Origin: Terrimesophilobacter mesophilus
Lineage (GTDB): Bacteria; Actinomycetota; Actinomycetes; Actinomycetales; Microbacteriaceae
Assembly (NCBI RefSeq): GCF_014200375.1
Contig: NZ_JACHBP010000001.1
Location: 2,046,001 to 2,110,000 of the forward strand
DNA: 64,000 nucleotides
Reading direction: 5' to 3'
In this document: positions 42,900 to 54,652 of the stretch, in pieces
Numbering within the stretch: the stretch's first letter is position 1
Layout of the letters: each line of letters opens with the position of its first letter
The notes under the pieces: generated by a model
The model's database searches: none
What the model saw: only the letters and a program-made list of their open reading frames with translations
What the model was told of the DNA's origin: nothing
Program-made: the position numbers and the translations under genes

Positions 42900-43481
42900 G
42901 TGCTCACCGAGAAGGAGACCCTTCAGCGTTACCTGCAAGAGGCCAGGGATGCGCTGCTCTGGAAGCTCGATGGCGTGAGCGAACAGGGTGCGCGCTGGCC
43001 CATGACGCGCACCGGCACGAACCTCCTCGGCATCGTCAAACACGTCGCGAGCGTCGAGATCGGCTACTTCGGCGAGGTGTTTGATCGCCCGTCGGGCGAG
43101 CCGCTTCCCTGGTTGGCGGATGACTCCCCGGACAACGCCGACATGTGGGCGACCGCCGACGAATCGCGGCAGGACATCATCGACTTCTACCACCGCTCGT
43201 GGGCGCACTCGGATCGCACCATCGACGAACTCCCGCTGGATGCCCCCGGTCTCGTCCCATGGTGGTCGCCGGCATCCCGCGACGTCACGCTGCACCGCAT
43301 CCTCGTGCACATGATCGCCGAGACGGCCCGCCATGCCGGACACGCCGACATCATCCGCGAACTCATCGACGGGCAGGCCGGCGTGCGCGCAGGCGGCAGC
43401 AACCTGCCCGACCACGACGAGGCCTGGTGGGCCGACTACGTCACCACGCTGCAGCGCGCAGCGGAGCAGGCCGCGGGCTGA
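42900..43481 (+). CDS. DinB family protein
   Basis: A 193-residue DinB/DUF664-type four-helix bundle. The metal-binding histidines are expected in IVKHVASVEIGYFG, and in ILVHMIAETARHAGHADIIRE. Such proteins are typically thiol S-transferases acting with bacillithiol or mycothiol, which fits a mycothiol producer (Mca at 12773). GTG 42900 is the start. Confidence 0.85.
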   Translation: MLTEKETLQRYLQEARDALLWKLDGVSEQGARWPMTRTGTNLLGIVKHVASVEIGYFGEVFDRPSGEPLPWLADDSPDNADMWATADESRQDIIDFYHRSWAHSDRTIDELPLDAPGLVPWWSPASRDVTLHRILVHMIAETARHAGHADIIRELIDGQAGVRAGGSNLPDHDEAWWADYVTTLQRAAEQAAG

Positions 43482-43549
43482 CCGCTGTGTCCGAACCCCG
43501 CACCTCGGGCCGGTAGCCCGCAGATCGTCGAGGTCTACCATGTAGTTCC

Positions 43550-44017
43550 GTGGCAGGAGAACTCGGCGCTCGGCTTCTCAAGGAGAGGTGGCTTGTTCGT
43601 GCGCCCATCGCGATCTTCCGCGTGGGGTTGGGCTTCCTGTTCGCCGGCCGACTGCTGCTGCTCGAGCATGTCGGACGATCCTCCGGCCTGCCGCGCCACG
43701 TCGCCCTCGAGGTGCTCACTCGGCCCTCGCGCGACGAGGTCATCATCGCGTCCGGGTTCGGCAAGATGTCCCAATGGTTCCAGAACCTACAGGCGAACCC
43801 CCACTGCCACGTGAGCATCGGGACTCGTCGCAGGGTCCCGGCGACGGCGAGCGTGCTCCCCGCCGACGAGGCTGCCAGGCTGCTCGACGATTACCGCGAC
43901 GCGCATCCGAAGCTCTGGAGCGTGCTCGATGATTCGATGACGCAATTGCGCGGAAGCACGGACTACGAACTCCCTCTCGTTCGACTGACACTGCAGAGCA
44001 CGGGACCCACACACTGA
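43550..44017 (+). CDS. Ddn-like F420(deazaflavin)-dependent nitroreductase family
   Basis: A 155-residue split-barrel protein of the deazaflavin-dependent nitroreductase family: LLLEHVGRSSGLPRHVALEVLTR, VIIASGFGKMSQWFQNLQANPHCHV and the C-terminal PLVRLTL. Members use F420H2 to reduce quinones or nitro compounds. It supports an F420-producing actinobacterium. Start is GTG 43550; it ends 25 nt before the GNAT gene and may share its transcript. Confidence 0.88.
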   Translation: MAGELGARLLKERWLVRAPIAIFRVGLGFLFAGRLLLLEHVGRSSGLPRHVALEVLTRPSRDEVIIASGFGKMSQWFQNLQANPHCHVSIGTRRRVPATASVLPADEAARLLDDYRDAHPKLWSVLDDSMTQLRGSTDYELPLVRLTLQSTGPTH

Positions 44018-44042
44018 GGTCCGGGTCCACTAGTCTCGGCAC

Positions 44043-44603
44043 GTGCAGACTCCGGACCTTCCCCTCGAGACCGACCGTCTTTTCCTGCGTGCCTTCACCG
44101 AGGCCGACGCCGAACGCTACTACTCCTACCGCAGCCTTCCGGAGACCGTCCGCTACCTCTACCGCGAGCCGCTCACGCTCGCGGAGTCCATCGAGCGGAT
44201 GCCGCAGTACGCGCGCCTCGAATTCGAGACGGACGCCGACATCTTCACTCTCGCGATCCAGCCGAAGGGCGAGACCGAGCTTGCCGGCGAGATCCTCTTC
44301 AAACTCGAGAGCACGCGGGCGATGCAGGGCGAGCTCGGCTACAGCCTGCATCCGGATGCCGTCGGCAACGGCTACGTGACGGAGGCGGCGAAAGCCATGC
44401 TCCGCCTCGGCTTCGAGCATTTCGGGTTCCACCGGATCTTCGCCCGCATCGACGCCGAGAACGCGCGCTCGGCACGGGTCGCCGAACGACTCGGGATGCG
44501 CCGGGAGGCCCACCTCATCGAGAACGACCGGTACAACGGCCGATGGGGCAGCGAGTACGTCTACGCCATTCTCGAGTCCGAGTGGAGCCCCGCGACCGAC
44601 TGA
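44043..44603 (+). CDS. GNAT family N-acetyltransferase
   Basis: A 186-residue GNAT of the RimJ/RimL type: LPLETDRLFLRAFTEADAERYYSYR, GELGYSLHPDAVGNGYVTEAAKAML (acetyl-CoA pyrophosphate loop) and IDAENARSARVAERLGMRREAHLIEND. It acetylates an N-terminus or a small amine; the target is unknown. GTG 44043 is the start. Confidence 0.9.
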   Translation: MQTPDLPLETDRLFLRAFTEADAERYYSYRSLPETVRYLYREPLTLAESIERMPQYARLEFETDADIFTLAIQPKGETELAGEILFKLESTRAMQGELGYSLHPDAVGNGYVTEAAKAMLRLGFEHFGFHRIFARIDAENARSARVAERLGMRREAHLIENDRYNGRWGSEYVYAILESEWSPATD

Positions 44604-44693
44604 ACCGCTCGCCGTTCCCGCTGCAGAATTCGGCTCGCCGCGCCCGTCGTTTCGGATGCGGTGAGCAGATTGGCGATGCGGGGAGCGTCGAGA

Positions 44694-46466
44694 CTACGCC
44701 AGCGCTGCCGCATCCAGCGCGAACAGGTCGCTCTCGCCGGCGGTCGCCGCGCCCTGGAGAGCGACACCCTGCGGAAGCAACTGCTCAGCGTAGAACCGCG
44801 CGAGGACGAGCTTCTCCTCCGCGAGTTTCGCGTCGCCCATGCCTGCGGCGGCGAGGGCGCCCTTCGCGAGCAGCCAGCCGCCGAGTGTGACGCCCCACAT
44901 CCGAAGGTAGGGGGAGGAGCCGGCCAGAATCGAGTTCGGGTCCTGCAGTCCGTGGCGCAGCATCCAGTTCGTGGTCTTGCCCAGCGCGTCGACGCTCGCG
45001 GCAAGGTTCGTGCGGATGCTCGCGAACCCCTTGCCCGCCTTCGCCAGTTCCTTGTCGAGCGAGCCGATCTCCTTGATGTACTCGGTGAACGACGAGCCGC
45101 GCCGAACGCCGAGCTTGCGGCCGACGAGGTCCGCGGCCTGCACGCCGTTCGTCCCCTCGTAGATCGCCGCGATGCGCACGTCGCGATAGTGCTGGGCGAC
45201 GCCGGTCTCCTCGATGAAGCCCATGCCGCCATGGATCTGCAGCGCGATCGAGGTGAGCTCGTTGCCGAGGTCTGTGCCGAAGCCCTTGCAGATCGGAGTG
45301 AGGAGGCCGACGATCTCGTCCGCACGGGTGCGGGTGGCCTCATCCGGGTGGTTCGTGCTGATGTCGACGTTGGCGGCGTTGAGCAGCATGAGGTGGCGCG
45401 CGGCCTCGAGGTACGCCTTCTGGGTCATGAGCATGCGGCGGACATCCGGGAACTCGATGATGGCCGAGTCCTTGCCGGCGGCGCCGATGGCGAGACCCTG
45501 GCGGCGCTCCTGGGCGTACGCGAGGGACTGCTGGTACGCGCGCTCGGCGACCGCGACCCCCTGCATCCCGACCGAGAGCCGGGCGCTGTTCATCATGACG
45601 AACATGATGCGCATTCCCTTGTTCTCCTCGCCGATGAGGTAGCCGGTCGCTCCGTCGTAGTTCATGACGCACGTGGGAGAGCCGTGGATGCCGAGCTTCT
45701 CCTCGATGGAGAGGCACTCGACGGCGTTGCGCTCGCCGAGCGAGCCATCCTCGTTGACGAGGAACTTCGGCACGATGAAGCAGGAGATGCCCTTGGTGCC
45801 CTCCGGCGCTCCCGGTGTGCGGGCGAGCACGAGGTGCACGATCTGCTCGCTCAAATCGTGTTCGCCGAAGGTGATGAAGATCTTCTGGCCGGTGATCGCG
45901 TACGTGCCGTCGTCGTTCTTGACCGCGCGCGTCGTGAGCGCTCCGACATCCGTCCCCGCCTGGGGCTCGGTGAGGTTCATCGTGCCGGCCCACTCGCCGG
46001 TCACCATCTTCGGGAGGTAGGACTTCTTCTGCTCGTCGCTTCCGTAGTTCAGGAGCGCTTCGATGGCCCCCTGGGTCAGCAGCGGGCACAGGGCGAACGC
46101 CATGTTGGCGGAGAGCATCATCTCCTGGATGATGAGTCCGATGGTGCGGGGAAATCCGCCGCCGCCGAACTCCTCCGGCAGGGGGACCGCTCCCCATCCG
46201 GCCTCGACATATGCGTCGTACGCCGCGATGAACCCGGGGGGAGTCGTGACGGAACCGTCATCGTTGCGGTGCGCACCGACGGTATCGCTCTCGCGGTTCG
46301 TGGGCGCGACGGCATCCGCCATGAATTCGCCGGACTCCGTGAGGATGTCGCGCACTGTCTCGAGATCGGCGTGCTCGAACCCGGGCAGGGCAGCTACCGC
46401 GGGGTACCCCACGACATGCTCGAGGGAGAACATCAGGTCCGAGATGGGTGGCCGGTATTCGCTCAT
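44694..46466 (-). CDS. Acyl-CoA dehydrogenase (FadE-type)
   Basis: A 590-residue acyl-CoA dehydrogenase of the long type with an extra C-terminal helical domain. FAD contacts are in MNLTEPQAGTDVGALTT and ITFGEHD, the catalytic-Glu and NADH-less end is AAIYEGTNGVQA, and QIHGGMGFIEETGVAQHYRDVR is conserved. It oxidises acyl-CoA to enoyl-CoA in beta-oxidation. ATG 46466 with SEYRPP fits. No other fad genes adjoin. Confidence 0.93.
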   Translation of the reverse strand: MSEYRPPISDLMFSLEHVVGYPAVAALPGFEHADLETVRDILTESGEFMADAVAPTNRESDTVGAHRNDDGSVTTPPGFIAAYDAYVEAGWGAVPLPEEFGGGGFPRTIGLIIQEMMLSANMAFALCPLLTQGAIEALLNYGSDEQKKSYLPKMVTGEWAGTMNLTEPQAGTDVGALTTRAVKNDDGTYAITGQKIFITFGEHDLSEQIVHLVLARTPGAPEGTKGISCFIVPKFLVNEDGSLGERNAVECLSIEEKLGIHGSPTCVMNYDGATGYLIGEENKGMRIMFVMMNSARLSVGMQGVAVAERAYQQSLAYAQERRQGLAIGAAGKDSAIIEFPDVRRMLMTQKAYLEAARHLMLLNAANVDISTNHPDEATRTRADEIVGLLTPICKGFGTDLGNELTSIALQIHGGMGFIEETGVAQHYRDVRIAAIYEGTNGVQAADLVGRKLGVRRGSSFTEYIKEIGSLDKELAKAGKGFASIRTNLAASVDALGKTTNWMLRHGLQDPNSILAGSSPYLRMWGVTLGGWLLAKGALAAAGMGDAKLAEEKLVLARFYAEQLLPQGVALQGAATAGESDLFALDAAALA

Positions 46467-46582
46467 GTTTGCCAGCGTAACCCCGTGTCGCGTTTGGTTC
46501 GAAGCCGTTGTCGGCAACGGCAATTCCACGGCCCGGAAGCGCCGGTTTCCTTGTCGGACGTGACGAATCCTGATGCGCTGCC

Positions 46583-48472
46583 TCAGTCTTCCGCGAGGAC
46601 GATGACCTTGTCTGCCGGTGCGAACCTGATGCTGTCGGACTTGAGCGGGTTGAGGCGCACCCCGTACCCGCGCGATGCGTCGTGAGCGTGCTCGGAGATG
46701 CGGTAGCCGATGGCGGTCTCCCCGCGGCGGCGCGCACTCTCGAGAACGGTGTAGAAGTTCACCGTCTCTCCCTCGCGAATGTACCGTTGCGCCGGTCGCA
46801 GGTAGATCTCGCTTCCCTCGCTCGTGAACAGCGAGTCGAAGACGTGCGCGAGCACCCGGTTCTCCGACAATTGCGAGAGGGCGAGGCTGATGAGCTTGTC
46901 GCTCACGATGAAGTCGTTCGCCTTCGTGACCTCCGCGATCTCGCGGTTGCGGTCGTCGATCATCTCGCTCACGATGTTCAACTCGCGGCCGGACTGCTCC
47001 CCGATTTCGCGCAGGTGAAGCAGCGTCACGAGCGTTTTCGCATCCGCTCGCTGGCCGCCGATGAGCTCCTTGTAAGCGAGGACGATGATGTGGTCGAAAC
47101 CCGGGATGTCGAGGTCGTCCAGGACCGCCCTGCTCGTGGTGTCGCCGCGAACGAAGCGGATGTCGAGGTTGGTCAGTTGCGGGAGCCTCGGTCCCTCGAT
47201 GTCGGCGACGACGGTGACGCTCGATTCCGGCGGAACGTATTCGTTGAGTTCCCGCACGATCGTGACGAGGTCCGAGTTGTAGCCGAGGACGAGGGTGTGT
47301 TCCGCGCTTCGCGGCGAATCCGGCTCATCGCTGATGGCGGCCACGTCGGGGACGACCACCGTGCCGACGCGGATCGCGCTGTCGTCCGAGGCGATGTGGA
47401 TGAGCCGCTCGCCGGTGACGATCTCCCTGGCCGCATCCGGATTGAGAAGGACATCGTCGCCGGACACGACCCCGATGACGCTCGAGTCCGGGAACGAGAG
47501 CTGAGCGTCGAAATAGGTTCGCCCGGTGAGCGTTGGTTCCTCCGCGATGTACAGCTCGTCGCCGTCGAAGTCGAGGAGTTCCGTATAGACGCCGCTCAGT
47601 CCGCTCTGCCGGCAGGTCTGCACCGTGATCCGACTGATGAGGTCCCGCGCGAGCACCCAGCTGGCTTCGTCGTGACCGACGAGCCGCGCGGCCTCGAGAT
47701 TCCTCGACTCCTGCAGTTCGCCGACGATGTCGAGCCGCCGCGGTCCGCGCCGCGGGTTGTTGGTGAGGGCGAGCGCCATCTTGATGACGACCGAATCGGG
47801 GTCGTCGCTCTCCTCCGGGGCGATGAGGATGATGCTGCGCGCAGTGTGCGGATTGCCGAGTTCGAGGTCGCCGAGATCCATGGGGTCGCCCTTGCGGACG
47901 ATGATGCGGGTGCCCATGGTGTGCGGCACGTGGGCCTTGAGCTCGTCCTCGAGCTCGACCTTGTCCCGATCGGAGAGGATGACGATGGCCGGTCGGCGTC
48001 GTGACTCGTTCGCTATGCAGATCTCGCTGACGATGGGCAGAACCTTCTGGCTCCATCCGAGGATGAGCGTGTGATCGGTCTCGAGGACTCGGGACCTGCC
48101 CTTGCGAAGCTGGTCGATCTTCGCGTCGAACGCGCTCGAGACGATGCCGATGAGGCTCGCGACGATGATGAGCCCGCCGATCGTGACGACGAGCATGGCG
48201 ACGCGGAACGCCCAGCCCTGGTCGGCTCCCATCGTGCCGGGGTCGAGTGTGCGCATGAGGTTGCCCCACAGGACCTCGAAGAACGTGAGCGAGTGCTCTC
48301 CGCGCGGGAACATGCCGAAGACGACGACGATGACGGCGATGACGACGACGAACGCGATGGTCGCGAGGCCGAGGAGGCCCATGACGGCGATCGTCCCGCG
48401 CGCCATGACGTTGTCGAACCAGTATCGATAGCGGTCACGCAAGCGTGTCGAGGATGCGCCCCGTTGTGGCAT
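46583..48472 (-). CDS. CASTOR/POLLUX-type ion channel, Trk-like tandem RCK protein
   Basis: A 629-residue membrane protein. After a short cytoplasmic start, three membrane helices (about residues 20-45, 75-110 region) enclose a short pore-like loop (FFEVLWGNLMRTLDPGTMG). Two Rossmann RCK domains follow (HTLILGWSQKVLPIVSEI; HTLVLGYNSDLVTIVREL) plus a CASTOR/POLLUX signature and a TrkA-C-like end. Plant relatives are nuclear-envelope cation channels for symbiosis. The ion carried here is unknown. Its start lies 310 bp from gcvT. Confidence 0.8.
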   Translation of the reverse strand: MPQRGASSTRLRDRYRYWFDNVMARGTIAVMGLLGLATIAFVVVIAVIVVVFGMFPRGEHSLTFFEVLWGNLMRTLDPGTMGADQGWAFRVAMLVVTIGGLIIVASLIGIVSSAFDAKIDQLRKGRSRVLETDHTLILGWSQKVLPIVSEICIANESRRRPAIVILSDRDKVELEDELKAHVPHTMGTRIIVRKGDPMDLGDLELGNPHTARSIILIAPEESDDPDSVVIKMALALTNNPRRGPRRLDIVGELQESRNLEAARLVGHDEASWVLARDLISRITVQTCRQSGLSGVYTELLDFDGDELYIAEEPTLTGRTYFDAQLSFPDSSVIGVVSGDDVLLNPDAAREIVTGERLIHIASDDSAIRVGTVVVPDVAAISDEPDSPRSAEHTLVLGYNSDLVTIVRELNEYVPPESSVTVVADIEGPRLPQLTNLDIRFVRGDTTSRAVLDDLDIPGFDHIIVLAYKELIGGQRADAKTLVTLLHLREIGEQSGRELNIVSEMIDDRNREIAEVTKANDFIVSDKLISLALSQLSENRVLAHVFDSLFTSEGSEIYLRPAQRYIREGETVNFYTVLESARRRGETAIGYRISEHAHDASRGYGVRLNPLKSDSIRFAPADKVIVLAED

Positions 48473-48554
48473 GGCCGCAATCCTAGTGGCGGGCGGCATT
48501 TCCGGCATCCGGTTGGTAGGCTGGCCCGACAATCGAATATCGGGCCGCAACACG

Positions 48555-48755
48555 ATGCGGGAGAGCCATCCGGTCACCGGCGTGTGATCAGCAGGATGGC
48601 ACCGAAGGAGCAAGCCTCCCCGCCAATCTCTCAGGTCACCAGTACCGCATCGAACTGGCCGCTCTGGAAAGCGGTTCCTGCTCGACAGGAACCCGCCCAT
48701 GGTGAAAATCGACGACGGTCGGTGAAACTCTCAGGCTCAAGACAGAGGGGGAGTT
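48555..48755 (+). promoter_or_regulatory. Tandem glycine riboswitch
   Basis: Two glycine aptamers in a row: the first (about 48557-48645) has GCGGGAGAG, GGCACCGAAGGAGCAA and a closing CAATCTCTCAGG; the second (about 48646-48755) has GCTCTGGAAAGC, CCATGGTGAAA and AACTCTCAGGC then GACAGAGGGG. They fill the 310-bp gap before gcvT and would switch on glycine cleavage when glycine is plentiful. Confidence 0.92.
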
Positions 48756-48782
48756 CCACCGCATTCACTGCCAGGAGAACTC

Positions 48783-49916
48783 GTGTCCGATAGCCCAACC
48801 TCAGAACGCTTCTCGCCCCTGCATCGATTGCATGTCGACGGCGGCGCGAGTTTCACCGATTTCGCCGGCTGGCAGATGCCGGTGAGCTACGGTTCCGACC
48901 TCGGTGAGCACCACGCGGTGCGCACTGCCGCCGGCATCTTCGACATCTCGCACATGGCGGAGATCAGTGTGCACGGTCCGGATGCCGCTGCATTCCTCGA
49001 CTACGCGCTCGCCGGGAAGATGTCGACCATCGCGCTCATGCAGGCGAAGTACAGCCTGCTGCTGGACGATCGCGCCGGCATCATCGACGACCTCATCGTC
49101 TATCACAACGCCGACGGCGAGTACCTCGTCGTGGCGAACGCCGGCAACCACGACGTCGTCCTCGCGGAGCTCGCTGCGCGGGCGAAGGGTTTCGACGTGA
49201 CGGTCACCGATCGCAGCGACGCGACGGCACTCATCGCCGTCCAGGGGCCACGCGCGGTCGAGATCCTCCAGGCGACGGCGGGCCTCGCCGTCATGGACGG
49301 ACAGCAGGCGTTCGACGACCTCAGGTACTACTGGTCGACCGGCGCGACGTTCGGCACCGGCACGGTGTTCGTCGCACGGACGGGCTACACGGGCGAAGAC
49401 GGGTTCGAGCTCTACGTCGACACCGCGGATGCCGAACCGCTGTGGCGCGCGCTCCTGGCGGCAGGAGAACCCCTGGGTCTGATCCCCGCCGGGCTCGCCA
49501 GCCGCGATACCCTCCGCCTCGAAGCGGGGATGCCACTCTACGGCCACGAACTCAGCCGCGACATCCTGCCGGCGCAGGCCGGACTCGGTCGCGTCGTGCA
49601 CTTCACCAAGGAGGGTGACTTCGTCGGCCGCGCCGCGGCGGAGGCCGGACCGCCGGAGGGCGCGAGGGTCCTCGTCGGGCTCGCCTCGGAGGGGCGTCGT
49701 GCCGGCCGCGCGGGATACGCCGTGCTGTCGGGCGATGCGACGGTGGGAGAGATCACGAGCGGCGCCCTGTCGCCGACGCTCGGGCATCCGATCGCCATGG
49801 CGTTCGTCGACCCGGGTTTTTCCGAGCCGGGGACGGTGCTCGACCTGGATGTGCGGGGAAGCCGAATTCCCGCGACGGTGACCGCGTTGCCGTTCTATAA
49901 GAGAGAGAAGAACTGA
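48783..49916 (+). CDS. gcvT: Glycine cleavage T protein (aminomethyltransferase)
   Basis: A 377-residue T protein that transfers the methylene of aminomethyl-lipoyl GcvH to tetrahydrofolate, releasing ammonia. It has [16 protein letters not shown], the catalytic [16 protein letters not shown] segment ([12 protein letters not shown]), [15 protein letters not shown] and the [14 protein letters not shown] folate region. GTG 48783 follows AGGAG. It heads a three-gene operon under the glycine riboswitch. Confidence 0.96.
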   Translation: MSDSPTSERFSPLHRLHVDGGASFTDFAGWQMPVSYGSDLGEHHAVRTAAGIFDISHMAEISVHGPDAAAFLDYALAGKMSTIALMQAKYSLLLDDRAGIIDDLIVYHNADGEYLVVANAGNHDVVLAELAARAKGFDVTVTDRSDATALIAVQGPRAVEILQATAGLAVMDGQQAFDDLRYYWSTGATFGTGTVFVARTGYTGEDGFELYVDTADAEPLWRALLAAGEPLGLIPAGLASRDTLRLEAGMPLYGHELSRDILPAQAGLGRVVHFTKEGDFVGRAAAEAGPPEGARVLVGLASEGRRAGRAGYAVLSGDATVGEITSGALSPTLGHPIAMAFVDPGFSEPGTVLDLDVRGSRIPATVTALPFYKREKN

Positions 49917-49917
49917 G

Positions 49918-50321
49918 ATGCCCAACTACACCGGCAGTGCGGACAAGGCCGACCGCAAGTACACCTCCGAGCACGAGTGGCTCGACATCAGCGGGACCTC
50001 CGCCACGATCGGGATCACCGACTACGCGGCGGACAAGCTCGGCGACGTCGTCTTTGTCGAACTGCCGAAGGTGGGTTCCACCGTCCAGTCCGGCAAGGTC
50101 GTCGGAGAGATCGAATCGACGAAGTCCGTCGGCGAGCTGTTCGCGCCCGTCGACGGCACCGTGACGGCGGCGAACACTGAGGTCGTCGATAGCCCGCAGC
50201 TGGTCAACGAGGACCCGTTCGGGGCCGGCTGGATGATCACGGTGGAGGTTGCTGACGCATCCGTGTTCGACGCTGCCGACCTCATGGACTTCGACGCGTA
50301 CACGGCACTGGTAGGGGAGTA

Positions 50322-50322
<1 letters not shown>
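49918..50322 (+). CDS. gcvH: Glycine cleavage H protein
   Basis: A 134-residue lipoyl carrier. Lipoyl lysine K69 is in [15 protein letters not shown]. The N-terminal [10 protein letters not shown] and C-terminal [12 protein letters not shown] complete the fold. It shuttles the aminomethyl group between GcvP and GcvT. The ATG lies 1 nt after the gcvT stop, and its TAA overlaps the gcvP ATG by 1 nt. Confidence 0.97.
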
Positions 50323-53204
<2,882 letters not shown>

Positions 53205-53207
53205 CGC

Positions 53208-53993
53208 CTACAGCCAGCTGAAGGTCGCCGCAGCCCACGGGTACCCGACGAAGATCGCGGCGTCGATGACGAAGTGCGCGATGACGAGGGGCAGTACTCG
53301 GCCGTACCGTGTGTACAGCCAGCCGAACAGGATCCCCATGGCGATGTTGCCGACGAACGCCCCGAACCCCTGGTAGAGGTGGTATGTGCCGCGCAGCACC
53401 GCGGCGGACAGGATGATCGTCCACCGTCCCCACCCGAGCCGTCGGAGGCGATTGAACAGGTAACCGATGACGATGACCTCTTCCGTGATCCCGGCTCGAG
53501 CCGCGGACAGTAGCAGGATCGGCACCGTCCACCAGTGCTCGTCGAGAGCGGTCGGAATGACCTGCACGGTGATCCCGATGGCCCGGCCGACGAGGTAGAG
53601 CGCGATTCCGGGGACGCCGATGATGAGGGCGAGCCCGAGCCCCGCCCCCGTGTCGCGCACCGGTTGCCGGAAGTCGATTCCGAGGCGCGACAGGTGCGGG
53701 CGCGCGGACTGCCAGAGCAGGAACGCGACGAGCGCGACGGGCACGAGGTCGAAGAAGATCGCCAGGAACTGGTAGATGAGGTCGAAGACCTCACGATTGC
53801 TGAGCGGTGCGTTCAGCGTCGCCGTCTGCTGCGAGAGCGCCGTCTTCTGCGTGACCCGGTTGACGATCGCGACGACGGAGTACACGGCGGATGCGCCGAG
53901 CGAGAGCCCGAGGACGATGAGGACCTCACCGATCAGCCTGCGTCGGCCGGTTGGCTGCTCGTCCACGAAGGTGGGCTCAGTCACTTCCTGCAC
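53208..53993 (-). CDS. CPBP family intramembrane metalloprotease
   Basis: A 261-residue polytopic protein of the CAAX protease/bacteriocin-processing (CPBP) family. The diagnostic EE pair is E171-E172 in GITEEVIVIGYLF, and H205 (GTYHLYQG) and H240 (LVIAHFVID) complete the active site. GTG 53993 is the likely start. It overlaps the DCC gene upstream by 17 nt. The substrate is unknown. Confidence 0.9.
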   Translation of the reverse strand: MQEVTEPTFVDEQPTGRRRLIGEVLIVLGLSLGASAVYSVVAIVNRVTQKTALSQQTATLNAPLSNREVFDLIYQFLAIFFDLVPVALVAFLLWQSARPHLSRLGIDFRQPVRDTGAGLGLALIIGVPGIALYLVGRAIGITVQVIPTALDEHWWTVPILLLSAARAGITEEVIVIGYLFNRLRRLGWGRWTIILSAAVLRGTYHLYQGFGAFVGNIAMGILFGWLYTRYGRVLPLVIAHFVIDAAIFVGYPWAAATFSWL

Positions 53994-54393
53994 CGACCCG
54001 GCACGCCGGTGTCCCGCCTGGCAGCAGGTAGCGATATCTCGCGATGAGTCGATACCCGATGCTCGCCGCCAGGGAGAACGGCGGGGTGTCCAGCAGGATG
54101 CCGAGGAAGCGCCATCCGAATGCCGGCTGGTGCCGCAGGAGGACCGAGACGGCGAGGTGACCGCCGTACTGGTGCAGGATGCCGTTGCGATCGCGGGCGA
54201 CGAGCCACACCTGATCGGAGGCCTCGTGGGTCGTCAGGCCGAGCTCTTCGAGCACTGCCCACTGGTGGGGAATCGCCCGCGGAAACGCGGGAAGGGACCC
54301 CTCCAGCCACCTCACGGCGGTGGAGCAGAAGCCGCAGTCGCCGTCGAAGACGAGTGTCGCCTGGTCGCGGGTGAGTCGTCCGACGGGTGGCAC
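53977..54393 (-). CDS. DCC family thiol-disulfide oxidoreductase (DUF393)
   Basis: A 138-residue DUF393/DCC protein with the FDGDCGFCSTAVRWLE motif (CxxC-type) at the N-terminus and GGHLAVSVLLRHQPAFGWRFLG later. It is probably a cytoplasmic thiol-disulfide protein, role unknown. GTG 54393 is chosen; the longer GTG 54444 would add a basic 17-residue tail. It overlaps the CPBP gene by 17 nt, so the two are co-translated. Confidence 0.85.
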   Translation of the reverse strand: MPPVGRLTRDQATLVFDGDCGFCSTAVRWLEGSLPAFPRAIPHQWAVLEELGLTTHEASDQVWLVARDRNGILHQYGGHLAVSVLLRHQPAFGWRFLGILLDTPPFSLAASIGYRLIARYRYLLPGGTPACRVGAGSD

Positions 54394-54520
54394 AACTCCG
54401 ATGTTACGCGTGCGCTGGCGGCGCTTTGTCGTACTTCCAGCCACTTGGATGATGCAAACCCTGCGAATTCATTGCATAGCGCGCAAGATTTCGCCACACA
54501 TTGCAAAATTCTCGTGTGCG

Positions 54521-54582
54521 CGTTACCAGTGGGTAACGTTTGCGCTTAGGGTTTTGCCAGTGGAGCAGACCCTGTTTAGGGT
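54521..54582 (+). promoter_or_regulatory. Tandem promoters of peptide ABC operon
   Basis: P1: TTACCA (54523-54528), 18 bp, TAGGGT (54547-54552). P2: TTGCCA (54554-54559), 17 bp, TAGGGT (54577-54582). The two -10 boxes are exactly 30 bp apart. A perfect palindrome CGTTACC-4-GGTAACG (54521-54538) covers the P1 -35, a likely repressor site. The stretch 54440-54650 is visibly AT-richer than its surroundings. Confidence 0.6.
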
Positions 54583-54652
54583 TCTCTTTAACAAGCGAAA
54601 CGGAATACTAGGAATCGTTCCGGGTCGTAATCCATCTTGCACAGGAGGAAAA

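Noticed and set aside
44661..46685. A 674-codon plus-strand frame opposite the acyl-CoA dehydrogenase
   Set aside because: It has no recognisable domain and mirrors the codon bias of the dehydrogenase, so it is a shadow.
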